The position numbers and the translations under genes were made by a program. From Diadophis punctatus similis (Eukaryota > Chordata > Lepidosauria > Squamata > Dipsadidae): a stretch of 64,000 nucleotides of DNA. Shown here piece after piece: positions 44,643-56,931 of this stretch. The notes under the pieces are model-generated. The model saw only the letters and a list, made by a program, of their open reading frames with translations. It did no database searches and was not told where the DNA came from. The number at the start of each line of letters is the position of its first letter. The first letter of the stretch is position 1. The stretch covers positions 255,501-319,500 of the forward strand of contig JALIGW010000142.1 of the NCBI GenBank assembly GCA_023053685.1, read 5' to 3'.

Positions 44643-45011
44643 CTATAGAGCACTGCACACCAAGACAACTAGACACAAGAACAGTTTTTTCCCAAACACC
44701 ATTACTCTGCTAAACAAATAATTCCCTCACCACTGTTTAACTATTCACTAAGGCTGCATTACTATTACTATTAGTCTTCTCATTGTTCCTATCACCCATC
44801 TCCTCCCACTTATGACTGTATGACTGTAACTTGGTTGCTTGTATCCTTACGATTTATATTAATATTGATTGTTTCCTGATTGCTTATTTGTACCCTATGA
44901 CAATCATTAAGTGTTGTACCTCATGATTCTTGACAAATGTATCTTTTTTTATGTACACTGAGAACATATGCACCAAAACAAATTCTTTGTGTGTCCAATC
45001 ACACTTGGTCA

Positions 45012-45085
45012 ATAAAGAATTCTATTCTATTCTATTCTATTCTATTCTATTCTATTCTATTCTATTCTATTCTATTCTATTCTAT
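45012..45085. repeat. (ATTCT)n microsatellite, CR1 tail
   Basis: About 15 units directly joined to a CR1 3' end. Confidence 0.97.
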
Positions 45086-46120
45086 TATCTGGATCACTTA
45101 AAAGCTTATCTCACAGAATAGCTCACAAAAATGTTTTAAAGTACCTGAATTCTTCTCAGGTTTGTATCAAAATCTCTATCCAAAAGAAAACTTTTGACAG
45201 TGCGAATATGCTGGCATGGGTGGAAGTGGTTCTATGAGGGCGTCTGATTATGAATTTCAAATTAATTTGAGAAAAATCCATCTCTATTTCCTGGATGTTT
45301 TCAAAAATAATAAGAGAAATCTATTCATGGCGATATGAAGAAAGAGAATAAACCACCCATTCAGCATGCTATGACAGGGTGTGAGATAGAGGCCAATTTG
45401 TTTATCAACGCAATTTCTGGTGCATTTTTGCCTGTTCCAAAAGTGTCATACCCTTTTGAATGAAATTAGACACATCGGGAAAACTTGATAACTTTGGATC
45501 CACCAGTTCCAAAATTGCCACCAATACATCCCCGAAATGCGAAACCAAGTCTTATTCCAACCAGATCATCTATGAATAAGAACTGACTACATTCACCAGC
45601 TGAAGAGAGTCAGTTCTGGAAAGTTCCATGGAGGAATCCAATAAATGTAATAAATAGTGGTGTGTATTTAATTAATTTGTTTTTATTAATTAATTTAATT
45701 TATGATTTAAATATGAATTTTATTATTATTATTTCTCTAAATCTTTAAAATAATCTCTTCTTTTGCTTCTTCACAGAGCTGCAGCATGACAAGAAGCTCA
45801 CCCTGTGAAAATGTGTGCCCTTATCAGAGGGAGACACTGCGCCCCTGTCACTTTGCCAAAATATTGTTTCAAATTGGTTAAACTTTAAACAGCATTTGAG
45901 TGTAGGCAGCTTGCAGGAGTGCAAGGCCTATAAGTACACTTTGCAACTTTACATTTAGAACTATGCTTTATTGTGTAAATCAGCATTAAATAACTGTGCA
46001 GGGACATTTTTTCCCCCACTAAAAGCTCTTTGGTCAAGAGCCAGAGACAGTACTAGAAGGAGAAGGTTCAATGCAAAACGGGCAGGAAGTTGGAAAGCTC
46101 TCAATGAGCCTTGCTCTAGG
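45086..46120. other. Low-copy DNA
   Basis: Nothing recognised in about 1 kb. Confidence 0.4.
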
Positions 46121-46122
46121 CC

Positions 46123-46415
46123 CATGATGGTGAACCTATGGCACGTGTACCACAGGTGGCACGCAGAGCTATATCTGCCAGCACATGAGCCGTTGCCCTA
46201 GCTCAGCTCCAGCACACATGTGTGCACCGGCCAGCTGATCTTTGGCTCACACGGAGGCTCTGGGAAGGCATTTCCGGCCTCTGGAGGGCCTCCAGGGAGG
46301 CGTTGGGGGTGTTTTCAACCTCCCCAGGCTTCATGGAAGCCTCTGGAGCCTGGGGAGGGCGAAAAACTGGCCTACCAGGCCCACCGGAAGTCGGGAAACA
46401 GGTGGGGCAGCGTGG
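46123..46415. mobile_element. Truncated hAT element (GGCGAACC family)
   Basis: The left end catgatggtgaacctatgg and body (ggtggcacgcagagc, cagctgatctttggctcac, gcctggggagggcgaaaaa) match 370-1097 and 44217-44642 in complement. The right terminus is missing. Confidence 0.75.
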
Positions 46416-46486
46416 GGCATTATCTATAATATACTGAATATTACTCTGGAATATCTAAAACAATAGATTTTCCAGTGTAGGTTAGA

Positions 46487-46640
46487 GAATAGAATAGAAT
46501 AGAATAGAATAGAATAGAATAGAATAGAATAGAATAGAATAGAATAGAATAGAATAGAATAGAATAGAATTCTTTATTGGCCAAGTGTGATTGGACACAC
46601 ATGGAATTTGTCTTTGGTGCATATGCTCTCAGTGTACACA
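46487..46640 (-). mobile_element. CR1 3' end with (AATAG)n tail
   Basis: About 16 AGAAT units (46487-46570) are followed by the complement of the CR1 3' UTR (ctttattggccaagtgtgat, gtgcatatgctctcagtg). Only about 70 bp of CR1 body are present. Confidence 0.88.
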
Positions 46641-47643
46641 AATTAAGGGAGAAACTGCTTGTTTTAAATACAGATATTAATTATGGTGCAGAACAAGGGC
46701 AAGTGACCTTTAGACACATCCAAAGTAGGAGAAGGTCAACTACTGTGTTTGCAAAATTGACAAGAATGACAGAGGGGCTGGCCCATTTTCACCAGTTTTG
46801 AGGTTTTTCTCATCCAAAGCAAAAAATGATATGCTCTGTCTGCTTGACTTTTGAAAGGCTGTTCAATCTCAGCAGGTCTCTATAACTAAGGTTACAAGTT
46901 CATGCAGAATCCAGGAAAAGAGCAAAGCAAGAATTTCTCCCTCGTTACTTTGTTCTTTGAATGTTCTCAGGTTATGATTTTTATATACTGGTTTTCTGTG
47001 AACCCAATGGTTTCTTTTTTCTTTTCCTGTTTGATTGGAGAACATGGGCTTTGATTTGTTTCTGACTTTTGAAAGAGATCAATATGGCAAGAAAAACAAC
47101 TGACGCAAGTACTGCAGCTGTAGGGCACAAACCAAACTAAAAAGATACCAATTGTAAGGAGTTAGTAAGGAACCTCTCTGATCGAAAGGGCCTTCAGTAG
47201 GCTGATTCCAAGATCTAACTGCTGAGAAGAAAGAGGTGCTGCTAAAAGAGCCAAAGAAGTGTTAAAGCAGGAATTATATCAAGTGTTAGTTGGATTATAG
47301 AAATGTCCATGATATTGGCTCAGAATTGGATGAGGCTAAGGGTAGTCCTAAATGAATTCCAAACATAGTAAATGCGATGGGACAACATTTCTGTTGTCGA
47401 AGGAATTAGATTTTGGTAGCAATTCAGACAGCCTAATATGTACTTAGGCCTTGTCCACTTGTGCTATTTAATACAATTGTTACACGTCATATTACCTTGA
47501 TTGTCTTATTATGCTGTTTAGTCCATATTTTTCTTAACACTTGAATTAAATATTCTTTGTGTAATTCTTCCAATGGTCACTAATGCTTTTCCATCAGCAT
47601 CTCATCTATCTTCAGATCAAGCCTATGGATTAAATCATATTTT
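46641..47643. other. Low-copy DNA
   Basis: Nothing recognised in 1 kb. Confidence 0.4.
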
Positions 47644-47657
47644 ATAAGGCACATTGG

Positions 47658-48259
47658 GGTGTATGGGGTGCTCAGGGAGGGGTAGCACCTCTGGGATAGG
47701 GGCATGTCGTGTCCTTTTACGGCAGCTCATTTTAGGGCAGCTTTTAGGGCAGCTCTTTAACCTTTGGTCCCCACCTGTCACTCAGCTCTCACCTGTGGCT
47801 CCTAGCAGCTGTAGTATGCGCAGCGGCTACACCCTGGGCAACAGATTCGACAGGCTGGCCAAACCAGGTTGAGAGTAGCCGTTGGATCATCGACCTTCGG
47901 TGAAATAGGGACTTGTCTATCCTGAGTATGTGAAGACAGATTCTGGCGGACTGAGCGGATGAAACCTACTAGAATAGGACAAAGGTCATGAAGGCAGTCT
48001 CTGCAAGTGATATGGTACTCTAAGAGCACAGCAAGACACAAAAGACACCCTGGTCAACCACTGCACCCAGCCCATCTCCAACTGTCTCGACTCTTGTCCT
48101 GCTATTTGGAGCAAGATAGAATCTGGGAAGAGAGAGTGAGGCTGACTATGCGCACCTCTCCCTCAATTTAATCCAATTCATGTGCAAGTCTTGACATCCC
48201 TCCCCCCAATTGATAGATGTCAAGGTCCTCTTCGAATACGATGGACGAACATCATCATC
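47658..48259 (+). mobile_element. Non-LTR retrotransposon or SINE of unidentified family
   Basis: This 602-bp segment lies between exact 14-bp TSDs ATAAGGCACATTGG (47644-47657 and 48260-48273). Its 3' end reads gatagatgtcaaggtcctct, tcgaatacgatggacgaac and then (ATC)n. TSDs and a simple 3' tail show target-primed reverse transcription. I recognise the sequence as a squamate interspersed repeat, probably the 3' part of an RTE-like LINE, but cannot name the family. No protein motif is visible. Confidence 0.75.
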
Positions 48260-48273
48260 ATAAGGCACATTGG

Positions 48274-49600
48274 TAAGATTATAAAAGAGTTATGTGCATA
48301 AAGCAGATTTTGGGCACAATATCTGAAGCACCATTTGAACATCATCATCATTGACAAAAATCACCATCAGTCAATTGCAGTAGCTTTACTTGGAACAGCT
48401 TACATCCTGCAACAATATCTTTAACACCATAAAACAATAATTTCTGATTACCCTAAGTTCTTTGGGAAAGAGTCAAAAGGTGGATAAAAATGTCAGATCT
48501 AGTCTAAACATCTAACTGACTATGTTTAAACAACAATAATTTATTTCACTAAAGATTAATTTAATTAAAAGTTCTGAAGGAAACTCACCAGATATTTTCA
48601 GACTTGTCAATTCAAAGGTTCCTAATAGCTGAAAATCAGTTCACAAGCAATTTCCAAAAAGAAATATACAAACGCAGTGTCCTTAAAGGTGCCGACCACA
48701 GTTTGAGCAAAGATGGCATTCTCTCATCCCCCAGAGCTCTAATTCCAAAAGACACCACTGTCTTGCGGTCTCTTCACGAGCAACAAGTATCTAGAACACA
48801 AGTGAGTGATCTCAAGTCCTTTCCTTGTCCAGAGAAGAATTGTGAGGAGTGGCTCTACATGCTGGTTTTTCATTCCATTGTGATCATCAGCTCTGCTCAA
48901 TGCCATTCATAATTTCTCTACCAGGAGTCCCCCGGATCTATTTTTCATACAATAACTGATGTTCCAGCTGAGAACATCAAAAGCAAAGTTCAGCCAATCT
49001 TTGCACATTTTGGTTTTGGCTTTGTTTTCTCTCAATTATTCCCCCTCTTGCTTTATTTATATATAAATATTATATATGTTATAATATATTTCATAACACA
49101 CACACATGTTTCACAGAAATCACAATTTGCCTCAAAGAGAGCAGAAGCAGCATTTACTATTATGCTTGGTCAGATTATTCCTGCTAAAGAACAATCTAAC
49201 ATTTTGTGTTGGATGAAGGCCATGTAAATAAAGTGAATTGCCTCCTGAGGCAGCCTTGGTCTTGCTACTCTATGAACTGTTAGACAAGAGTTCATGGAAG
49301 ACACAGCAGTAATGAGGGTTTTGCAGCAACATCAGACCTTGTGTGGTTTGTTGAGAAATGTACTGCAGTAATCAGATGGCACAAATAAATTGGGTTATGA
49401 AGGGATGCTGCCTCAAGAAGTTTATCAAATGTCAGTAAGAGATTGTGGGGCAGAAAGATTGCATCCAGTCTCTACAGAACAATCAATGTGAGTAACTCTT
49501 CTGTGCTATCTTTTGAAGCCCTTCAGGAGTATCTTAAAGCTGCAATTCTCTTTAGTTTTTGTTGACATCCAACAAACTGGGAAATGAGATGTTGTACTTA
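48274..49600. other. Low-copy DNA
   Basis: About 1.3 kb without repeat signatures. A 102-codon frame at 48604-48912 has no recognisable family feature and is not called. Confidence 0.4.
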
Positions 49601-49604
49601 CCTC

Positions 49605-49710
49605 AGACGTCCATTCTCGTAAGGTGGAGCTAGACTCAGTCCTGATTGGCTAGAGGGCAGTGTCAACCCATCCTTGGAGGCTAGCTCCACCCATTATGGA
49701 GAATGTAGCT
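49605..49710. mobile_element. Possible short TIR element
   Basis: The ends cattctcgtaaggtggagct and agctccacccattatggagaatg are inverted repeats around gtcctgattggctagaggg. No TSD was found, and the call is tentative. Confidence 0.4.
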
Positions 49711-52700
49711 ATCCACCGTTGGTGTCTTGGCCTCCTAATATTCACACTGTCATCACGAATAGCAAATTATTCATGGTAGTGCCAGCACATCTAAATCATG
49801 CATACAACTCTTATTGTTTTGGCAATCCATGTGCACGGCATTTGCTGCACGCATTGGGCACCGTGGGGTCACTTTTCCCTTCCCTCCACAACTCATCACT
49901 TATTGAGTCTCCATAATATGTGCAACCTCCATATCAGGCAGGCATCAGCCACAAATAGACATTGGCTGCAACCATTACTAAGGATTCAATGAAATTAGCC
50001 AAAATTGTTCAGCAAGCAGCCAGGATTTCTTAAATCAAATCGCTGTTTGAATGGGTTTCATTAAGACGTTAGGTCTAATATTTTGCATAAAGTATAGCAA
50101 TTTCAAGGCCATGTGCATATTGCATTTTAGACCTGTGAACGTTGACACTTACTGCACTCTCCCACATCTCTCAGTCTTTCTATCCCAACCCTAAAGCTCC
50201 AGAATTCAGGTTCCGTTGCATTGCAAAAAGCTTGTCACAAACCTGTTGGACTAACCACAGCTTTGCAGCTGATTTCTCTTTCCTTGTTATACTCTGCAAG
50301 TCTGTTTATAGTCAAGGATGGATGTATCTCCTCTTCAATTCAATTTCCCCCGCTGATTTTACCCATATTTTCAAATGTTGACCTAAACTGTATAAAAGGG
50401 GATTTTAAAGATTATAAAGTGTCAAAAATGAGGCATATTCAGCTATGTCTGTGGCACTGCAATCTCTTTTTAGTGATAGGTTCCTCCTGCTTCACAACAG
50501 TATGACAGATTCAGCTTGTTATCCGTAGATAAGGATTAGCCACATTGCTGTTTCCTTAGAAGACCTTGCTGAATTCATAAACGTTAGTAAACTGAGATAA
50601 CAAAAATGTGAATAAAAATGTGGGGGAAATCAAAACTGACAGTTCCAATTACAGTGGCCTGTCGAATTGCAAAAGTATCAAGGAATGGGGAGTACTCAGA
50701 AGGTCATTGTGTGGATTTTTGAATTCTTCCTCCTCCCATAAAATATGCAAGATAGAAATATTTTCAGTAAATTTTCTTAGGCAGTGAGAGTACATCAGAG
50801 AGAAAGAAGTTTTCCAAAAACACTGCATTTGAAATTAATATTGGAGTTCAGGTCAGTGAGAAAAATACAGAGGATTTATACTGCGTATGCAACAGGCCGA
50901 AGATATCACTTCTGGCAATATTTTAGCCAGATCCATTAACTTTTCATATGGTCTTGAAGATCCAAAGTGTAATAGCCGAAGGATCTGTGCTTCATAGTAT
51001 TACACGATTTACCACTCTGGATTGAACCATGTGTCTTAGTACAGAGACAACTTTAAGACCAACTCAAAGCAATTTTGGTAGCCCCTCTGACCATCGTTCC
51101 ATGGCCACAAGATCCCTTTCACCTCCAAATACTGTAACAAGACTGGACCCAATCAGAATACAGGCCACCTCCTCAACTCTCCAAAGACTCAGCCCAAATC
51201 ATCCCCTGGAGCAAGGAGATAACCTCTTGGAGCAAGCTCCCAGTAGCCCCCATAACAACTATAACACTAAACCTTTCCAGAGGGCTGGCCTTCTGCCTGC
51301 AGGAATGTTGATTTATATTGCAACAATGAGATGAACAGCCTCCAACAAGCTCTGGATCCTCAAATCTCCCACAGCAACTTGGGGGCTAATGTGACATCAT
51401 ATCTGCTGCCTCTCCTAAATGTTATAACCTCATTCCTACCCCACTCCTATCTCCAAAAGCTTGCCCTCTCCCACCTTCTCCATCACACCAAGCAATGCTT
51501 TGATTACAATTCACGGGGTGGGGGTGGGGGTAGGGTGGGGGATGCACCCTGGGATGGCACTCAACAAAGAGACCAGAGCCAAGATGAAAACTACACATGA
51601 TTTAATGGAATAGACATTGTAATTAATGGAAATAACAAGTGATTGCTTGATCTTATTCCATGCATTGGATAATTTCCCCCTTCAGTGACAATAAAAAGTC
51701 CTGCTTTGTAGCAACTTTGGGAGGGGTTGCGGGGGGGAGAGATACTGCCTGCAGCTCTGGGAGTTTCATATTCTTGCATTAGTGCAAGGAGTCTTCCATT
51801 GAAAGAAGGGAAGGCCTGCTGGGATCCCAGGCAGTACATCTCCATTAAATCCAATTGCTGAATGCTTGTTTACTCATGCTGAGAGACTTGATCATTGCCG
51901 TAAATTTTCTGCTGTATTGGTGGCTTCCCTCCCCTTCCCACCCTCTCCCCCAGCTCCAGTTCCTTCAGACATATCACCAACTGTACGGCTTGCAAGCAGA
52001 ACAATTAAAAAGGAAGCTCATAGCTCTTCTCCCACTCCCGGGAAAGCTGCTGCTATGATTTCACTTATCTTCCCCGCTAACAAAAATGCACTTGAAATAC
52101 AATCAAAAAGCTGCCCACACATGTACTGGCTGACTTGCTTTACATAGACCCAACATACCTCCCCCACATTAGCAGCATCGGCAGCCTCTTTTTCAATGAC
52201 TCAACGGGAGGCAGAGCCGCAGAATTTTTAGGATCTGAAGTTAAGATCTGAACTCGCAATATCCAACAGGACAATGTAGGAAATATTCGGGGGGGGGGGA
52301 AGTTATTTCCCTTTCCCGCCATTATGCGATCTTTCCCATCACTACTTACAACATCTTCTAGGTCACCATCATTGTGTCGCTATTGCAGTAATGAAGACAA
52401 GCTTTACATTCTATTTTACTTCTACGATGGCTCAATGACACTAAATATTTCTGTAAGAAGGATGACCACAGCTGGAATGTGTAAATCCAGACAATCATGA
52501 GATGGTAGGGGGGGGGAATACTTAAGAGTTAACCCAGGTAAGGAAAATGCACTGGACCTTACTGAAATTTAGGTACAGCCTTTTTTTTTATAGCTGCAGC
52601 ACTACTTCTAGCACGAAATCCTTGGGCTGTGCAAAGCTTTAAAAAGGTGCCTTAGTTTGGTTAAACGTCACAGTATCTTTTTAATAGACCTTGTTAGAAC

Positions 52701-54244
52701 CCTGTTCAAACGATTGGTTTGCTAATATATGAACAAGCCACAAATCAATGTTATGTGTATATTACTTTAACTGCATTGAAGGCTGATTGCTATATAAGGA
52801 AGCAAGAGAGCATGCTCAGCATGATGACTATGATGACTATGATGATTGATGACTGTGTGTTCCGGAGTGCTGACTCTCTGCTGTTTAACTCTGCTGCTTT
52901 ACTGATGAGTAATTGTCTTTGTGACTGTTTGAAAGTGCTGTGAAGAGCTGCTGTGAAAGAGTAACTATCTGTGATAGTGTAGAATTAATTGTTAGCTGTA
53001 ATCTTTGTTTGCTAGTTAAAACAAAGATAGGCAAGAAGAAGATTCTTCATATGGAGTGATTAACTGTGTATGGCTTGGACTTCCTATTTGAACTTTGCTA
53101 CTACTTTAAGTAAACTATTTGTAAACACTAAACGTATTCTGTTTATTGACTGAATAGCATTCATATCAAACTGCAACATCAAAACCACAATCACTATTTC
53201 GCTGTGTATGTGCTCAACAGCACATTAACTCCTTAACAGACCTGCTCCAAGGGGCCTTAGTGGTCATTTTCTGCTCAATTGGCAAAGCAGCCTGCCAGAT
53301 TAATTCAGCCCACTTTATGATTTGATTCAAAATATTGAGGTGCAGCAAATCACTTTTCCCAAGTGGAGATGCCATCTTCAATCAGATGGCTTCTGTAATT
53401 TCAATCAAGTCAAGGTCATTTCCTACAAGTCTAGAATCCACTAAGAGTTATTGTTATTGGCAACAGTGAATTGCTGCTGGGCATCAGTTCATAATAGTGT
53501 GCTTTCCTACCTAGTGCAAAGCAAAACACTAAATTTACATGCACACACATACACATGCACACACAAGTCTTTGTCCAGAGTATCTTCTATATAAAACTGA
53601 ATACTATATGTTGAATTTGAGCAGAGTCATGCTTTTCGATCATTGACCTCAGTGCCTTTGAGTGTTAAATCACCATCTTCAAAAAAATTTGTTGATCTTT
53701 AATTCCACTGATTAGTACTGTAATGCAGATTTACAATTCAACAGAAATTTGAGTTGGGGGGTGTATGCATTTCCCTGATTTTCCTGGACTGGGACAATTT
53801 TTTTAGCCCAAGAAGTGTTCTTTGTGCCAAGCAGAGAGGAAAAAAAATGGATTCATAGGATGAAATACATTTTTAAATCTTTCTCAGGAGGTAAATCTCT
53901 CAGATCTTTTTGTGTGTTCTGTATCTGTACTCGGGTGGTGAGTCAGTCTCACAGCCTGAAGCTGCAATCAGCAGGAAAAGCACATATTTTAACTAAAAGG
54001 AAGGAAATGGCTGTAATTATCATTAGTTTCACAAAAGTACCTGCTCACAAGGGCTGCACCAGACCAAGACCTTCCTGTCACCCAAAATACCGTACAAACA
54101 AGGACTCATACATTATTTGCCTCGGATTACTGGTAATAATGGGCAAAAAAGCCATCCTCAGTCGAATTATTCTGACATTAAGAAAAGCAATGGGAATATC
54201 TAAATGGGGATGGAAGGAGTCAAGAAAGCATAGCCAAATTCTAA
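49711..54244. other. Repeat-poor 4.5-kb stretch
   Basis: This is the longest part of the window without recognised transposons or large microsatellites. Composition is mixed, with C-rich tracts at 51100-51500 and 51920-51960 and a G run at 51515-51545. No exon with plausible splice sites and family similarity is visible; short frames (e.g. 51029-51334 and 50142-50381) have no motifs. Confidence 0.4.
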
Positions 54245-54595
54245 GTTCAATCAATCAGAATAGAGCTGGAAGGGACCTTAGAGGTCTTCTAGTCCAGCCC
54301 CATGCTCAAGCAGGAGACCCTATACCAGGCTGTCCAGTCTCTTCTTAAAAACCTCCAATGATGGAGCATCCACAACTTCTGAAGGCAAGCTGTTCCACTG
54401 GTTAATTGTCCTCATTGTTAGGAAGCTTCTCCTTAATTCCAGGTTGCTTCTCTCCTTGATTACTTTCCATCCATTGTTTCTTGTCCTGCCTTCTGGTGCT
54501 TTGGAAAATAAGTTGACCCCATCCTCTTTGTGAAGCAGCCCCTCAAATACTGGAATACTGCTATCATGTCCCTAAAATGTGACATGATAAGTTTT
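54245..54595 (-). mobile_element. CR1 3' end, about 340 bp
   Basis: This is the best-preserved CR1 3' segment in the window (complement): gctggaagggaccttagagg, ggcaagctgttccactggtt, ggttgcttctctccttgatt, ggtgctttggaaaataagtt. It is 5'-truncated within the C-terminal coding or 3' region. Confidence 0.85.
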
Positions 54596-55485
54596 AAAAC
54601 ATGAACCTCTCTTAAGATACTGCATAGTATAGCAGCATCCAGAACTTTTTAATGGCCTCCTTTAAAAAAAAAATATTGAAGAAACCACTCAAGGGATTGT
54701 GATTCAACAGACCTTCATGCCAAGTTGAGTGGTGCAATTGTTAAAACAATGCAGTTGGGAAGCATTCCCTTCTACCATTCTTTTAGATTTTTCTTGTCAT
54801 TATGAAATAAGGAGGAAGTGTTTGTCATCCCGTTTTATTTAATCTCCCTGGAACATTTCATTCATAGGTAGGAGGGAAGGATTTTTTCAGAATGCACTTG
54901 GGCGTGACTTCTTTGGTTTCAACCAAGTGGGGTAAATATACACACATACACAAATATATACACATACACTCCCAATTTCCATGGGGAAAAGGGATTCTGC
55001 AAAAGGATTGAAGGCCTGCAGTATCTTAGATGAATGTTGAGGTCTTTGGGACAGATGCCTTTCTCCCCATAGATAAAACTAGATACAAACTTAGTTGCTT
55101 CCAAGATACATTCATTCTGGGTTTAAAACTAGGCAAAATTGTTTCCCAGTCTTCTTGAAATGGCAACTGATGTGTATTGTGGCTGATGGGTGTACTTATT
55201 GAAGAGGCTCTGAGGCAACAAACTTTAATAAATGGTAATTAACATGACTTGAACAATGTTGCCTGACTGGAACTGAGCTGTCACTAGCTGACAGTTCCCC
55301 TTTTATACATCGGCTACTGACAGACCAACCAATCACGGCTCAAGTGGTTCCCGCTCCGGGAGCGGCCCACTAGTGGCCTTCTGGTACACTACAGCAACTA
55401 TCTTGACTAGAGATGAAGCCCATAGCCTCCCAATGTGCTTGGATTTCAAGATGGCTGCCATTTCACTCTGATGAATGGCATTAAG
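54596..55485. other. Low-copy DNA
   Basis: Nothing recognised. Confidence 0.4.
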
Positions 55486-55493
55486 GGTTAAGG

Positions 55494-55996
55494 TAAGGTG
55501 ACCAGATGTCCTGCTTTTGGCGGGACAGTCCCACTTTTTAATAATTTGTCCCGCGTCCCACGGCATTTAAAAAAAGTCCCGCTTTTTTAATTTGAATTTG
55601 CCCTGCACACCCCTCTGCCTCCTGCCTCGCCTGCCTCCTCCTGCCAGGCGGGGAGGGAGGGCAGTGAGAGGGGCAGTGGCGGTCTTGCCTGTTCGTCGCT
55701 GCAGAGCCGAAGAAGCTGGTGGCGTTCGCGGCACGGGGCTTCTCCTGCCCGCTTTCCCCAGCCGCCGGGACACCACCATTTGTGTTCTTTTGCATTCTTT
55801 TGCTTCTTCGGCTCTGCAGCGACAAACAGGTACGCCTGCGCCAGTAGGAACCCACCCCTGGCTGCGATGAAGGGGGGGTTGGGAGGGCACAAAGCTGCAG
55901 GATAAGAGAGATGGACCCCTCCCGTCTTGCTCCCCTAGAACCCCCCCCCCCGTCAATGGTGTCCCGCTTTACAGAAAATAAAATCTGGTCACCTTA
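55494..55996. mobile_element. Non-autonomous hAT-like element with perfect TIRs
   Basis: The element starts TAAGGTGACCAGA and ends TCTGGTCACCTTA, a perfect 13-bp inverted repeat. TSDs GGTTAAGG are exact at 55486-55493 and 55997-56004. The GC-rich centre has an inner hairpin (tcgctgcagagccgaagaag near 55696 with cttcttcggctctgcagcga near 55804) similar in sequence to the arms of 12877-13218. A fragment ending gtaggaacccacccctgg near 55844 suggests remnants of the GGTGGGTTCC family inside. Confidence 0.88.
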
Positions 55997-56004
55997 GGTT
56001 AAGG

Positions 56005-56337
56005 CTGATGGTGTTCAGAGTCCAAAAACTTCTAGATGGCCACAGGTATCCCTCCTGGTTTAGAGCAAAGAGAGACATTTTGCTCTTAATTTCTACAGTG
56101 CATTCAGCAAGAGGTTTCTTTAAATCAGGCTTGGTGAAACTGTGAGGCATCCGTCCTTCGGGGAGTTGCAGACAGAGTCCAGGGGAGGTGTGAAAACCCT
56201 TTAGTGCATTATTACTATAAATATTTCCCAGTGTTTCATTCTATTGCTTTCATTCTTAGCTTATGTTCATTTTGGTTCTTTGGATTTTTAGGGGAGGTAG
56301 TGATGGCCAAAACTGTAAGAACCTCTGCCCTAGAAAG
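56005..56337. other. Low-copy DNA
   Basis: Nothing recognised. Confidence 0.4.
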
Positions 56338-56339
56338 TA

Positions 56340-56709
56340 CAGGTAGTTTTCGACTTACAAGTTCATTTAGTGACCATTTGAAGTTACAACTGCACTGGAA
56401 AAAGTGACGTATGACCATTTTTCACACTTACAACCATTGCAGCATCTCCATGGACATGTGATCAAAATTCAGATGCTTGGCAACTGATTCATATATATGA
56501 CGGTTGCCGTGTCCCAGGATCACCCGCTGACTTCTGACAAGCGAAGTCAATGGGGAAGCCAGATTCATTTAACAACCCTGTTACTAACTTAATGACTTCA
56601 GTGATTCATTTAACAACTGTGGAAGAAAAGTCATAAAAGGGAGTAAAGCTGACTTAACAAAAGTCTCGCTTAGCAACAGAAATTTTGGTTGTAAGTTGAG
56701 GACTATCCG
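56340..56709. mobile_element. Tigger-like non-autonomous DNA transposon
   Basis: Complete copy, starting caggtagttttcgacttaca and ending gtaagttgaggactatccg, flanked by TA (56338-56339, 56710-56711). It lies in the same orientation as 1-360. Confidence 0.82.
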
Positions 56710-56893
56710 TAGAATGAGTGACAGATAACAACACTTATATTACCAAGAGCCTCTTTAAAGCTTAAGTTCACAATTTCTCCCCCTCAGAGTCATCACTTGC
56801 AGCTTTTTTTTTTGTTTTCTTTCAGTCGCTTGTTACACAAAAGCAGAAGCTTTGTGGTTCTAGACCGTTTCTTCTTTGAGATTAAGAGTTGTC

Positions 56894-56896
<3 letters not shown>

Positions 56897-56931
<35 letters not shown>
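56897..56931. repeat. (CAA)n microsatellite
   Basis: About 12 CAA/AAC units. Confidence 0.95.

Larger units (their letters stand above)
44090..45085 (+). mobile_element. Snake-type CR1 3' end, interrupted by hAT, with (ATTCT)n tail
   Basis: CR1 sequence runs from about 44090 (agagggccgtgaaaatattt, ccctcaaaaacgacgctata) to 44216. It resumes at 44643 with the 3' UTR (cacaccaagacaactagac, tctttgtgtgtccaatcaca) and ends cttggtcaataaagaattc. The tail is about 15 ATTCT units (45012-45085). The minus-strand fragment at 46487-46640 has the same 3' end. No open reading frame remains. Confidence 0.85.

Noticed and set aside
48604..48912. 102-codon plus-strand frame
   Set aside because: No recognisable domain; length is within chance expectation.
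51029..51334. 101-codon plus-strand frame
   Set aside because: Low-complexity threonine/serine/proline composition from a C-rich tract, no support as an exon.
53815..54348. 177-codon plus-strand frame
   Set aside because: Runs into a minus-strand CR1; no motif, codon bias or splice structure.
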